DNA from: Brachybacterium kimchii | GTDB taxonomy: Bacteria; Actinomycetota; Actinomycetes; Actinomycetales; Dermabacteraceae | Reading direction: 5' to 3' | Assembly (NCBI RefSeq): GCF_023373525.1 | Contig: NZ_CP097218.1 | Span: 372,001-436,000, forward strand | DNA length: 64,000 nt | In this document: piece after piece, positions 1 to 10,608 of the stretch | Layout: every line of letters starts with the position of its first letter | Numbering within the stretch: the stretch's first letter is position 1 | Made by a program: the position numbers and the translations under genes | Notes under the pieces: model-generated | What the model saw: the letters and a program-made list of their open reading frames with translations, nothing else | Databases searched by the model: none | Told to the model about the DNA's origin: nothing

Positions 1-2855
<2,855 letters not shown>

Positions 2856-2857
<2 letters not shown>

Positions 2858-2875
2858 CCCCTCCGGGGGAGGGTC
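2856..2875. terminator. Hairpin between convergent secA and Rv3235-family gene
   Basis: An inverted repeat (GACCC, one bulged C, TCC / GGA GGGTC, loop GGG) sits exactly between the two facing stop codons and could stop transcription from both sides. There is no T-tract, so intrinsic termination is inferred only from position and stem strength. Confidence 0.5.
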
Positions 2876-3275
2876 AGCCGACCTCCAGGACGGTGACCCT
2901 CCACCCGGTGTGGCGCAGTTCCCAGCGCATGGCGAGGAACCGCGCGCGGTCGGCGTCGCGCACCACGGTGCTCGCCTCGACGACGCCGGACGTGACCACG
3001 CACGTGCGGGTCCCGGAGATCGCCAGGCGCACGCGCGGAGTGCGCCCGGTGAGGCCGCGGATCCTGCGTGTGAGCGCCGCGCGCCGCGCCAGGTACGCCG
3101 AGACCTCCGGGGTCACCAGCCGGGACAGCGTGCTCACCGGCCGGCTGTCGCGCACGATCTCGACGGCGCAGCGGGCCACGCTCTCCACCAGCCGGAGTCC
3201 GTCCTCGGGGTCGCGCGGATCCACGCCCGCGACGAGCTGCTGATCTGTGGGCACGAGGCCGTCCGTCGCGGTCAT
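2874..3275 (-). CDS. Rv3235-family protein (DUF6459-like)
   Basis: 133-residue cytoplasmic protein of the actinobacterial Rv3235 family; the function is not established. It is mostly alpha/beta with a central VRLAISGTRTC segment and the terminal motif RFLAMRWELRHTGWRVTVLEVG split around W residues, which is what suggests the family. The ATG overlaps the stop of the upstream LysM gene (ATGA at 3272-3275), so the two are translationally coupled. It lies tail-to-tail with secA, matching its location in mycobacteria, where it is also near secA1. The family name is from memory of the pattern; no catalytic residues are evident. Confidence 0.75.
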   Translation of the reverse strand: MTATDGLVPTDQQLVAGVDPRDPEDGLRLVESVARCAVEIVRDSRPVSTLSRLVTPEVSAYLARRAALTRRIRGLTGRTPRVRLAISGTRTCVVTSGVVEASTVVRDADRARFLAMRWELRHTGWRVTVLEVG

Positions 3276-4237
3276 GAGTTCTCCTGGGAGGTGGGGAGGG
3301 CATCGGGGACGGTGAGCACCTGTCCGGGCTCGATGTGGTCGGGGTCGGGGCCGATGACGTCGGCGTTCGCGGCGAAGAGCTCGGGCCAGGCCTCTGAGAC
3401 CGCCCCCGGGTCGTCGGTGCCGACGCCCATGAGGTCATCGCTGATCGACCAGAGAGAATCGCCGTCCTTCACGACCACCGTGAGGGTGTCCGGCCGCTCG
3501 CTGCCATCCGCGCTGCTGTCATCGGCGCTGCTGTCTTCGGCATCCGCATCGGAGGCCTCGGATCCGGCGTGGGGGTCGGGGTCGTCCGCGGGAGCCTCCT
3601 GATCGCCCCATCCCAGGCCGGGGAGGTCCTGGTCGCCGTCGTCGGGCCGGTCCGTGGGTTCCTCGGGCGGCGGCGCGTCGGGCTCGGCGGGCAGCTGCGC
3701 GGAGGGTGAGGCATCCGTGTGCTCGGGCGGGTGGTCCTGCGATCCGGGCAGGCGCATCAGCGGAGCCGCGGCGGGCGCCGAGGCGGGGGAGGCCGTCTGT
3801 CCCGCCGCGCTCGTGACGGCCGGCGTGCCCTGGGCCTGCGCGGGCCCCGCGAGGAGTCCGGCGGCCGCCGTGGTCACGGCGAGCGTCGCCAGTGCGCGGG
3901 AGGCGAGGCGCGGCGCGAGCACGCGCAGCGCTCGGAGCAGCGCCCTCGAGCCCGCGGCGTCGGCCCCGCGCAGCATCACCACGGCGGCGAGGGCGTGGAC
4001 GAGAGCGAGATACGCGCACAGCAGGACGCCGAGGGCCGCGACCGCGAGCAGCACGAGCGCCGTGAGGGCGTCGGTGCCGTAGCTCGAGCGCGACTCGACC
4101 TCGAGCGCCGCCGTCACCCGCAGCAGGATCGCGCCGGCCGCGAGCGAGGCCGTGGCGATCAGCGGCGCGGCCAGCGCGGCGCGCCGGCCGGTCGTCCTGG
4201 TCCTCATGCCCGTGCTCGGTCTGTCCGTCGTGCTCAT
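3272..4237 (-). CDS. LysM-domain membrane protein
   Basis: 321-residue protein probably binding peptidoglycan through one C-terminal LysM domain (about residues 252-311; VVVKDGDSLWSIS ... EPGQVLTVP). Three hydrophobic stretches lie near residues 21-45, 57-88 and 113-135. They are followed by a long, Pro/Asp/Ser-rich spacer that would reach across the wall. The start at 4237 is chosen because GAGGGG lies 5 nt upstream; an in-frame ATG 20 codons earlier has no such site. The stop overlaps the start of the Rv3235-family gene. LysM proteins of this layout commonly accompany Rv3235-type genes in Micrococcales (established context); a precise role is not known. Confidence 0.85.
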   Translation of the reverse strand: MSTTDRPSTGMRTRTTGRRAALAAPLIATASLAAGAILLRVTAALEVESRSSYGTDALTALVLLAVAALGVLLCAYLALVHALAAVVMLRGADAAGSRALLRALRVLAPRLASRALATLAVTTAAAGLLAGPAQAQGTPAVTSAAGQTASPASAPAAAPLMRLPGSQDHPPEHTDASPSAQLPAEPDAPPPEEPTDRPDDGDQDLPGLGWGDQEAPADDPDPHAGSEASDADAEDSSADDSSADGSERPDTLTVVVKDGDSLWSISDDLMGVGTDDPGAVSEAWPELFAANADVIGPDPDHIEPGQVLTVPDALPTSQENS

Positions 4238-4387
4238 CTCGTCCCCTCGCGGTGCGCACCGGCACGTCGTCGATGCCGTGACTCCGCTATCAGTCATGCC
4301 GTTTGATGCAGTTTGCTGTCGAATGAAGCGATGTGCGGGAATCTATCGCGATGTGATGTGAAGCGCAAACGCGCTCGTGGCAGCGCC

Positions 4388-4393
4388 TAGAGT
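4388..4393 (+). promoter_or_regulatory. -10 hexamer TAGAGT of a leaderless gene
   Basis: TAGAGT ends 6 nt before the ATG at 4400 and no Shine-Dalgarno sequence is present. Transcription would start at or next to the start codon. No good -35 was found. Confidence 0.55.
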
Positions 4394-4399
4394 GGGCGG

Positions 4400-4954
4400 A
4401 TGAGCCTGGAGAGGATGTTCGAGGACCTCGAATCGCGCATGGACCACCTCGAGAGCGAGGAGCGGCGCGCGGTCACCGAGGAGCTCACGCGCGCCGAGCG
4501 CGCGCAGGTGCTCGTCCTCGATCGTCTGCGCGGCGCCGTGGGACACGACATCAGGGCGCATCTGCGCGACGGCGCGGTCGTCGGCGGAGAGGTCGTCGAG
4601 GTCGGAGCCGACTGGGTGCGGCTGCGATCCGGGGCCGACGCACGCTCCGCGTGGCTGGTGCTCGGCGCGATCGTGCTGCTCGAGGGCCTGCCGGAGCGCG
4701 TGCGGGAACCCGGCCGCACGCGACTGCGCCCGCCGGGGCTCGGCACGGCGCTGCGGGCGCTCGCACGGGATCGCGCGCTCGTGCACGTGCGCACGGCGGC
4801 GGGGGAGATGCGGGGCAGGATCGCGGGCGTCGGTCAGGACGCCCTGGATCTCCGTCTGCTGCCCTCGGGCGAGCAGCGCCCGGCCTACGGGACGCGAGCG
4901 GTGACGATCCTGCTCTCGGGGATCTTCTCGATCACCGCGCAGCGGCCGGACTGA
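4400..4954 (+). CDS. Conserved actinobacterial protein of unknown function
   Basis: 184-residue cytoplasmic protein. The first 45 residues are charged and helical (coiled-coil-like, starting MSLERMFEDLESRMDHLESEE). The rest looks beta-rich with two similar halves: a DIRAHLRDGAVVGGEVVEVG segment and a later ALVHVRTAAGEMRGRIAGVG segment, each followed by a D-W/L-V-R/L-L strand. That repeated "modify-G-x-V-x-x-V-G-x-D" layout resembles an Sm/SH3-like barrel, but this is inference. The start is fixed by a -10 hexamer 6 nt upstream. It faces the HTH gene, 5 nt apart. I do not recognise a named function; it is typically found beside a BldC-like gene in this order. Confidence 0.7.
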   Translation: MSLERMFEDLESRMDHLESEERRAVTEELTRAERAQVLVLDRLRGAVGHDIRAHLRDGAVVGGEVVEVGADWVRLRSGADARSAWLVLGAIVLLEGLPERVREPGRTRLRPPGLGTALRALARDRALVHVRTAAGEMRGRIAGVGQDALDLRLLPSGEQRPAYGTRAVTILLSGIFSITAQRPD

Positions 4955-4959
4955 TCAGG

Positions 4960-5211
4960 TCAGCGGTCGCCGCGGTGCGGGGCCGACGAGGACTGCGGCG
5001 CCTCCGTGCGCTCCTGCTCGAGGAAGGTCTCCGTGGCGGCGTAGGAGCGCTCGATGTACGCCTCGAGCTCCGAGAGCTCGACGCGCCACTGCCCGCGCCC
5101 GCCCACCTTGATCGCGCGCAGCTCGCCGGAGCGCACCAGGGCATAGGCCTGGGACGCGGAGATCGAGAGCTGCTCGGCGACGTCGGAGAGCGGGATGAAA
5201 CGCGTGGTCAT
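4960..5211 (-). CDS. BldC/excisionase-like helix-turn-helix protein
   Basis: 83-residue DNA-binding protein with a MerR/excisionase-type winged HTH at about residues 6-56 (PLSDVAEQLSISASQAYALV, then a GQWRVELSELEAYIE wing and helix). The C-terminal 25 residues are acidic and likely disordered. Small BldC-like proteins act as developmental or house-keeping regulators in actinobacteria; the target here is unknown. GAGGAG lies 4 nt upstream of the ATG. It is divergent from the SAF-domain gene, with a 226-nt spacer that carries promoters for both sides. Confidence 0.85.
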   Translation of the reverse strand: MTTRFIPLSDVAEQLSISASQAYALVRSGELRAIKVGGRGQWRVELSELEAYIERSYAATETFLEQERTEAPQSSSAPHRGDR

Positions 5212-5238
5212 GGGTCTCCTCGGAAGGGGAAGGGCCTC

Positions 5239-5244
5239 ATTGTC
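5239..5244 (-). promoter_or_regulatory. Possible -10 of the HTH gene
   Basis: On the minus strand TGCGACAAT gives an extended -10 (GACAAT) about 30 nt before the ATG at 5211. No clear -35. Low support. Confidence 0.35.
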
Positions 5245-5369
5245 GCACCCGTGCTCCCTCGGATCCTGAGCATTGTGGACGAGCGGTCGCTGACGCCGGA
5301 CAGTGCTTCGCGCGCCGCCGCGTCGTCCACAGGATCGATCGGTCGGCCGCGCGCGGACGAGCAGTGCCG

Positions 5370-5375
5370 TAGCCT
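5370..5375 (+). promoter_or_regulatory. Possible -10 (TAGCCT) of the SAF/CpaE-like operon
   Basis: TAGCCT about 60 nt before the GTG at 5438, leaving a short leader with a good ribosome site (GGAGGT at 5425-5430). No -35 recognised. Confidence 0.35.
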
Positions 5376-5437
5376 CTCGCTCGAGGGTCGGATCCCCCGA
5401 GTCCGCCGGCCCCGCCCGCTCCCCGGAGGTAGCTCAC

Positions 5438-6076
5438 GTGCCCCCTGCCCCTTCTCTCATGCGCCTGCGCCGACCCCGCTGGAAGGATCCGCGCCTGATC
5501 GTCGGCATCCTGCTGGTCGTCCTCAGCGTGCTGCTGGGCGCCCTGCTCGCCTCGCGCGCCTCGGCGACCACGACGGTGCTCGTCGCCCGCGACGAGGTGG
5601 TGGTCGGCGATGAGATCGGACCCGACGCCTTCACCACGGCCGAGGTCCGGCTGGGCGACCAGTCCGGGCGCTACGCCTCCTCGCCCGGGGACATCCCGGA
5701 GGGCTCCACGGCGCTGCAGTCCGTGCACTCCGGAGAGCTGCTGCCCGTCTCCGCGATCGGCCAGGGAGGCGGGGGCGACCTGCGCCCCGTCGTCATCCCC
5801 GTCGACAGCGCGGTCGCGGACTCCGTGAGCCAGGGCCGTCCCGTCGAGCTCTGGCGCACGGCGGCCGACGAGCAGGACAGCGACGCCCTCGCGGAGAAGC
5901 TCGTGGACGGCGCCACCGTGCGCCGCGTGTTCGAGGGCAGCACCCTGGGCATGCGGTCCATGAGCGTCGAGGTCCTCGTCCCGGCCGACGACCTCCCCGA
6001 GGTGCTCGAGGCCCTGGGATCGGGGGACAGGATGGACGTCATCGGCGTGCCCGGTGACGAGGGGGTCGGCTCATGA
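5438..6076 (+). CDS. SAF-domain protein, CpaB/RcpC-like
   Basis: 212-residue protein with a cytoplasmic basic start, one transmembrane helix (about residues 19-40, IVGILLVVLSVLLGALLAS) and an extracytoplasmic SAF domain (about 45-110, VLVARDEVVVGDEIGPDAF ... SGELLPVSAI). SAF proteins of this layout are CpaB/RcpC periplasmic parts of Tad pilus machines, and the gene is coupled (ATGA) to a CpaE-like ATPase, which supports that role. The start is GTG at 5438, with GGAGGT 7 nt upstream; no better in-frame start lies near. It lies about 11 kb from the main tad operon in this window. Alternative: a generic SAF-domain envelope protein. Confidence 0.8.
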   Translation: MPPAPSLMRLRRPRWKDPRLIVGILLVVLSVLLGALLASRASATTTVLVARDEVVVGDEIGPDAFTTAEVRLGDQSGRYASSPGDIPEGSTALQSVHSGELLPVSAIGQGGGGDLRPVVIPVDSAVADSVSQGRPVELWRTAADEQDSDALAEKLVDGATVRRVFEGSTLGMRSMSVEVLVPADDLPEVLEALGSGDRMDVIGVPGDEGVGS

Positions 6077-7386
6077 TCGACATCGTGCTCTGCGCCTCCG
6101 GGCGCGACGAGGTGCGGATCGTCCACGACGTGGCCCGGGGATCCTCCGGGAGGGCGCGGATCGTGCGGCGCTGCGCCGATCTCGCGGAGACCGCGGCCGT
6201 GGTGGCCGCCGGCATCGGCGACGTCGTGGTCATCGACCTCGCGGTGCGGGGCCTGGACCGTGAGGCCGCCGCCGAGATGCTGCGGGGCGGAGCGGGCGTC
6301 GTCGGGCTGCGCAGCGAGGAGGGCGCGGCGGCGCGCACCACGCTCGGCCTGCGCATCGTCGTGGACGCGTCGGCCGACGTCGAGGAGCTGCTCGAGGCCT
6401 GCGAACGGGCCCTGCGGCCCGAGTCGGAGCAGGAGTCCGGCGGCGACGCGTGGGTGCAGGACACCGCCGACGGTCTCGAGGATCTCCCGCCGCAGCGGGC
6501 GCCGCTGATCGTGACGTGGGGCCCGGGAGGCGCGCCGGGCCGCTCGACCGTCGCCGTGAACCTCGCGGCCGAGCTCGCCGACGCCGGCGAGCAGACCGTG
6601 CTCGTGGACGCCGACACCCACGGACCCTCCCTCAGCCAGATGCTCGGCGTCCTCGACGAGTCCCCGGGGCTCGTGGCCGCCTGTCGCGCCGCCGCCCGCG
6701 GGACGCTCGACGACGAGACCCTCGATGCGCTCGTCCCCGCGGTGCGCGGGCGCCTCCACCTGCTCAGCGGCATCGGCGTTCCCGCCCGCTGGGCGGAGGT
6801 CCACCGCAGCTCCCTCGAGGACGTCTGGGAGTCCCTCGCGGACCGCGGCGGCGCCGTGGTCGTGGACGTCGGCGCCCCTCTCGAGGAGGACGAGGACCTC
6901 AGCTACGACACCGCGGCCCCGCAGCGCTGCGCGGCGTCCCTGAGCGCCGTGCGCCGGGCCGACGTGCTGCTCGCCGTGGTCTCCTCCGACCCGGTCTCGA
7001 TCACGCGACTGGTCCGGGAGCGCGAGCGGCTCGACGAGATCGGCGTCGGGCCGCTGCACGTGGTCATCAACCGTGCGGGGCCGCCCGCTCGAGCGGAGAG
7101 GGTCGAGGAGCTGCTGCGCTCGCGCATGGACGTCGCCTCCGTGACGATCCTCCCGGAGGAGGCCACCACCTGCCGCCGCGCCGCCTGGGACGGTGCGGTG
7201 CTCGCGGAGGCGGCGCCGCGAAGCCCTCTGCGCAGGGCACTGCGGGACCTCGCCGCCCGGGTGCGCGCGGAGCATGTCGGCGTGGAGGATGCGGGGAGCA
7301 CGGCCGGTGCGGACGACCCGGGCGCGGAGGGCGCCGGCGCGGGCGGGGCGGACCCCGAGCGCGCGGGCGCCGGCGTGGCAGGATGA
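6073..7386 (+). CDS. CpaE/TadZ-like pilus localisation ATPase (ParA/MinD superfamily)
   Basis: 437 residues. The N-terminal 110 residues resemble an atypical receiver-like domain of TadZ/CpaE proteins. A MinD/ParA-type nucleotide-binding domain follows: a P-loop GPGGAPGRST at residues 150-159, VLVDADTHGPS at 177-187 and VVVDVGAPL near 258. The P-loop is deviant: Arg stands where the Walker Lys is expected and the MinD signature Lys near the start is missing, so ATP hydrolysis may be weak or absent. The last 35 residues are Gly/Ala-rich and probably unstructured. It overlaps the upstream SAF gene and the downstream DUF6912 gene by 4 nt each. TadZ proteins place the secretion machine at a cell pole (known of the family); assignment to the Tad system here is inference. 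Confidence 0.75.
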   Translation: MIDIVLCASGRDEVRIVHDVARGSSGRARIVRRCADLAETAAVVAAGIGDVVVIDLAVRGLDREAAAEMLRGGAGVVGLRSEEGAAARTTLGLRIVVDASADVEELLEACERALRPESEQESGGDAWVQDTADGLEDLPPQRAPLIVTWGPGGAPGRSTVAVNLAAELADAGEQTVLVDADTHGPSLSQMLGVLDESPGLVAACRAAARGTLDDETLDALVPAVRGRLHLLSGIGVPARWAEVHRSSLEDVWESLADRGGAVVVDVGAPLEEDEDLSYDTAAPQRCAASLSAVRRADVLLAVVSSDPVSITRLVRERERLDEIGVGPLHVVINRAGPPARAERVEELLRSRMDVASVTILPEEATTCRRAAWDGAVLAEAAPRSPLRRALRDLAARVRAEHVGVEDAGSTAGADDPGAEGAGAGGADPERAGAGVAG

Positions 7387-7835
7387 GCGCCATGAGGATC
7401 TTCGCGCCCGTCGGACCCGCCGATCACGACGCCCTGCGCTCCGGCGCCGCGCGGATCGCCCTGGAGACGGGGCGTCCCGTCTGGGGCGTCTCCGACGCCG
7501 CCCGCGCCGAGCGCGCGGAGGAGGACGTCGAGGAGCTCGAGTACGACGCGCTGCAGGACGCCGTGTTCAGTGCGCTGGCACAGATCGACCCGCGGATGCG
7601 GGCGCTGGTCCTCGCCGGCGACGTGCCGGACGGCTCCCTGGTGGACGCGAGCGAGGACGGCGGAGCGTTCGGGCTGCGCCTCGCCCGCGAGGACGCTCTC
7701 GTGGTCGCGAGCGCCCACGCCACCGAGCTCGACGCCGCGGCCGCGGAGGTCGACGACACCGACCCCGCGCTGCTCTGGTTCGACGCGAGCGAGCTGCCCG
7801 CCGCGATCGACTACGCGGAGGCGCCGCTGCGGTAG
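7383..7835 (+). CDS. DUF6912-family protein
   Basis: 150-residue actinobacterial protein starting MSAMRIFAPVGPADHDALRS, a pattern I associate with DUF6912; function unknown. The chain is acidic (many E/D/A) without membrane segments or recognisable catalytic motifs. The ATG overlaps the stop of the CpaE-like gene (ATGA), so it is the last gene of that operon. Its 3' end runs 25 bp into the convergent DUF2505 gene (7811-7835). The family name is moderately sure; the reading frame itself is well supported by coupling and codon use. Confidence 0.7.
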   Translation: MSAMRIFAPVGPADHDALRSGAARIALETGRPVWGVSDAARAERAEEDVEELEYDALQDAVFSALAQIDPRMRALVLAGDVPDGSLVDASEDGGAFGLRLAREDALVVASAHATELDAAAAEVDDTDPALLWFDASELPAAIDYAEAPLR

Positions 7836-8314
7836 TCCTCGGCCGAGCGCTCCTCGGCCCGCAGCACCTTCGTCACGTACGGGAGCGCGGCCTTCTCGAG
7901 CCGGCCGCCCAGCAGCGGGACCTTCGCCGTGAACTCCCCGTCGATGCTCACCGCGGAGTTCTCGCCGGCGGGCCGCAGCTCCAGATGCCCGCGCATCGAG
8001 GCGGGCGCTCCCTGCACGGTCAGCTCGATGGTGCCCTGGCGCGCACCGCCCTCGGCAGGGGCCTGCCAGGACTGCACCTCGAGGATCTTCACGCTCCTGC
8101 CCACGAGCGAGCGGGCGATGTCCGGGATGCCCTCGGTGGCCAGCTCGAGATGCGTGGTGACGGTGAAGGCGCCGGCAGGATCTCCCTCCACCTCCGACGT
8201 CGCGGACTCCGCGTGCAGAGTGCGGCCGCGGATCCGGGTGTAGGCGGGATCGGCGTACATGGCCGCGGCCGCCTCGGGCGGCATCGGCAGGTTCAGGTTC
8301 TCGCTCAGGCGCAT
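7811..8314 (-). CDS. DUF2505-family protein (SRPBCC-like)
   Basis: 167-residue cytoplasmic protein. The pattern LPMPPEAAAAMYADPAY, IARSLVGRSVKILEVQSW and FTAKVPLLGGRLEKAALPYV matches DUF2505, a predicted [11 protein letters not shown] helix-grip fold that may bind a hydrophobic ligand; no substrate is known. The ATG at 8314 is preceded at 6 nt by CATAGT and by no ribosome site, so the mRNA is probably leaderless. An upstream in-frame extension to 8668 is rejected because it is low-complexity and has no start signals. It converges on and overlaps the DUF6912 gene by 25 bp. Confidence 0.8.
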   Translation of the reverse strand: MRLSENLNLPMPPEAAAAMYADPAYTRIRGRTLHAESATSEVEGDPAGAFTVTTHLELATEGIPDIARSLVGRSVKILEVQSWQAPAEGGARQGTIELTVQGAPASMRGHLELRPAGENSAVSIDGEFTAKVPLLGGRLEKAALPYVTKVLRAEERSAEDYRSGASA

Positions 8315-8320
8315 GCTCCC

Positions 8321-8326
8321 ACTATG
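8321..8326 (-). promoter_or_regulatory. -10-like CATAGT for the DUF2505 gene
   Basis: On the minus strand CATAGT lies 6 nt before the ATG at 8314, matching the leaderless spacing seen elsewhere in the window. Confidence 0.45.
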
Positions 8327-8468
8327 CCAGGTGGGCCGGTCCGTCGACCGCCCCGTCCCTGCCTCGTCCCTGCCCTGTCCCTGCCCCGTCCGTGTCTCGT
8401 CCCCATCGGCCCGGCCTGCGCGGGAGTCCGGGGCCGGTCGCCCGCGCCGAGCACCCCCGCACAGGACA

Positions 8469-8474
8469 TATCCT
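8469..8474 (+). promoter_or_regulatory. -10 hexamer TATCCT of leaderless pdtaS
   Basis: TATCCT ends 6 nt before the ATG at 8481; no Shine-Dalgarno sequence is present between them. Confidence 0.5.
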
Positions 8475-8480
8475 GGCCGT

Positions 8481-9986
8481 ATGCCGAGCCTCGCCAAGTA
8501 CCTCTCCGACGTGCCGGACATGGATGAGAAGACCTCCGAATGGCTGCAGCTCCTGGTGGGGGACTGGGCCCTGCTGTCGGACCTGCTGCGGGCGGACCTC
8601 GTGCTGTGGGTCCGCATCCCCGCCGGCGCGCTCGCGGTCGCGCACTGCCGGCCGTCGACCGGCGCCACCGTCTACTACGAGGATCCCGTGGGGATCGAGG
8701 CGGACCCCGAGGAGAAGCCTCTGGTGCGCGCGGTCCTCGACGGCGAGGAGCCGTACTTCGAGCCCGCCGTGGTGATGAGGGAGGGCCAGGAGGCGCTGCG
8801 CCAGCTCGCCCCCGTCCGCCATGAGGGACAGACCATCGGCGTGCTCACGATCGAGGCCCCTGTGCCCGCCGGCGAGCCCAGCCGCAACGAGACCCGCCAG
8901 CACGAGCTGGGCGAGCGCCTGCTGCGCATGATGGGGGAGGGCGCCTACCCGATCGCCGGCGCTCCGATCCCCCCGCGCCGCGGGGCGCCGCGCGTGGGCG
9001 ACGGCATCGTCGAGCTCGACGCGCAGGGGGTGATGATCTGGGGGTCGCCGAACGCGCTGTCGGCCTTCCACCGCTTCGGCGTCGCCGGCGACATGACCGG
9101 CAGCACGCTCGCCGAGCTCACCACGGAGCTGCTGCAGACGCGCGCCCCCGTCGACGAGTCCCTGCCGCTCGTGCTCATGGGGCGCGCGGCCTGGCGCTCG
9201 GACATGCAGGCCCGCGGCGGGACCCTCTCGCTGCGAGCGATCCCGCTGACCGCCGGCGGCAAGCGCGACGGCGCGATCATCCTGGTGCGCGACGTCAGCG
9301 AGCTGCGCCGCCGCGAGCGCGAGCTCATCACCAAGGAGGCGACCATCCGGGAGGTGCACCACCGGGTGAAGAACAACCTCCAGACCGTGGCGGCGCTGCT
9401 GCGCCTGCAGTCGCGGCGGATGAAGAGCGACGAGGCCCGCGACGCGCTCGCCGAGGCGCAGCGCCGGGTCGCCACCATCGCGCTGGTCCACGAGTCGATG
9501 CTGCAGGGCAGCGAGGAGGCCGTCTTCTTCGACGAGGTCATCGAGCGCTGCCTGCGCCTCGCCGTCGACGCCGCGAGCGCGACCGTGCACCGCGAGGGGG
9601 CCGACGTCACGGACCCGCACCAGGTCGAGGTCCGCACCCAGCGCGTCGGCAAGGTCGGCTCCGTGCGGCCCGAGGAGGCCACCCCGCTCGCGCTCGTGGT
9701 CACCGAGCTCGCGACCAACGCCGTGGAGCACGGGCTCTCGGAGACCGGCGGCACGCTCACCATCCGCGCCGAGCGCACCGGCAGCCACCTGGTGATCCAC
9801 ATCGAGGACGACGGCGCGGGCATGAAGTCCGCCCAGCCCACCGGGCTCGGCACGAACATCGCCCAGACCCTCGTGCAGGGGGAGCTCGGCGGGACGCTGG
9901 ACTGGGAGAACCGCCCCGAGGGCGGCACCCGGGCGACGATCGACGTCTACCTCGACCCCGTCAGCGTGGACGCCGCGAACGCCTGA
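8481..9986 (+). CDS. pdtaS: PdtaS-type sensor histidine kinase
   Basis: 501-residue soluble sensor kinase. An N-terminal GAF-like domain (about 1-155) is followed by a PAS-like domain (about 170-275), a HisKA_2 dimerisation helix with the phospho-acceptor in REVHHRVKNNLQTVAALL (His293/294) and a HATPase_c domain (TELATNAVEHG near 413, EDDGAGM and GLGTNIAQTLV later). No transmembrane helix, so it senses a cytoplasmic signal. In mycobacteria PdtaS phosphorylates PdtaR, an ANTAR RNA-binding anti-terminator, and its gene also lies beside whiB1, as here. PdtaR is not encoded in this window. The start is supported by a -10 hexamer 6 nt before the ATG. Confidence 0.93.
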   Translation: MPSLAKYLSDVPDMDEKTSEWLQLLVGDWALLSDLLRADLVLWVRIPAGALAVAHCRPSTGATVYYEDPVGIEADPEEKPLVRAVLDGEEPYFEPAVVMREGQEALRQLAPVRHEGQTIGVLTIEAPVPAGEPSRNETRQHELGERLLRMMGEGAYPIAGAPIPPRRGAPRVGDGIVELDAQGVMIWGSPNALSAFHRFGVAGDMTGSTLAELTTELLQTRAPVDESLPLVLMGRAAWRSDMQARGGTLSLRAIPLTAGGKRDGAIILVRDVSELRRRERELITKEATIREVHHRVKNNLQTVAALLRLQSRRMKSDEARDALAEAQRRVATIALVHESMLQGSEEAVFFDEVIERCLRLAVDAASATVHREGADVTDPHQVEVRTQRVGKVGSVRPEEATPLALVVTELATNAVEHGLSETGGTLTIRAERTGSHLVIHIEDDGAGMKSAQPTGLGTNIAQTLVQGELGGTLDWENRPEGGTRATIDVYLDPVSVDAANA

Positions 9987-10045
9987 GGCGGCGTCCGTCG
10001 GCGGCCCTCCTGCCCGCCGCTCTCCGCGCGACCCCCTGGCACGCG

Positions 10046-10079
10046 ACGACGGGCGACCCCCGGAGGGATCGCCCGTCGT
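10046..10079. terminator. Bidirectional terminator hairpin between pdtaS and whiB1
   Basis: Perfect 11-bp arms (ACGACGGGCGA and its complement) around a 12-nt loop that can add three more C-G pairs. It lies between two convergent genes and would serve both. No T-tract on either side, as often in high-GC actinobacteria. Confidence 0.75.
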
Positions 10080-10098
10080 GGAAGCTGCGGTGGCCGGG

Positions 10099-10347
10099 TC
10101 AGCCGGCGCGGCGAGCGCGCGCGTTGCGGCGCTTGAGGGATCGGCGCTCGTCCTCGGAGAGGCCTCCCCACACGCCCGAGTCCTGGCCGGACTCGAGGGC
10201 GAACTTCAGGCAGGAGGTCATCACGTCGCAGCGCTGGCACACCGCCTTGGCCTCCTGGATCTGGGTGATCGCGGGACCCGTGTTCCCGATCGGGAAGAAC
10301 AGCTCGGGGTCCTGGGTCAGGCATTCCGCGCGGTGGCGCCAATCCAT
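10099..10347 (-). CDS. whiB1: WhiB1-like iron-sulfur transcription factor
   Basis: 82-residue WhiB protein. Four Cys ligands for a [4Fe-4S] cluster are at residues 9, 37, 40 and 46 (C-x27-C-x2-C-x5-C). They are followed by the GVWGG turn and a basic C-terminal tail (ERRSLKRRNARARR) that contacts DNA. The start MDWRHRAEC and overall length match WhiB1, an essential NO-responsive partner of the principal sigma factor in mycobacteria. It lies tail-to-tail with pdtaS. The upstream 261 nt has no other gene and should hold its promoter, which I could not pin down; GGAAAG about 10 nt upstream may serve as ribosome site. Confidence 0.95.
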   Translation of the reverse strand: MDWRHRAECLTQDPELFFPIGNTGPAITQIQEAKAVCQRCDVMTSCLKFALESGQDSGVWGGLSEDERRSLKRRNARARRAG

Positions 10348-10595
10348 CTGCTACTCACTTTCCGGTCACCCCGCAGCGGCTCGGGAGCCACGGCGCGGCT
10401 GGTGGTCGCCTTCGGCAAGGCGATACGGATCTACGGGCGGACCGATGCCGAGGCGGCCGATCCTGGGTTCCCTCCATTGTCGGAGGCCTCGCGGTGGGGG
10501 ACAAGAGCGCACGGGCACGACCTGGGTGGCACTTCCCACAGCGCCGTGAGCGCCCGAGGACTGCTACGGGACGCTCCCGCTGCGGAGCGCGTCGA

Positions 10596-10601
10596 TAGAG
10601 T
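10596..10601 (+). promoter_or_regulatory. -10 hexamer TAGAGT of a leaderless membrane-protein gene
   Basis: TAGAGT ends 7 nt before the ATG at 10609; no ribosome-binding sequence is present. Confidence 0.5.
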
Positions 10602-10608
10602 GCAGCAC

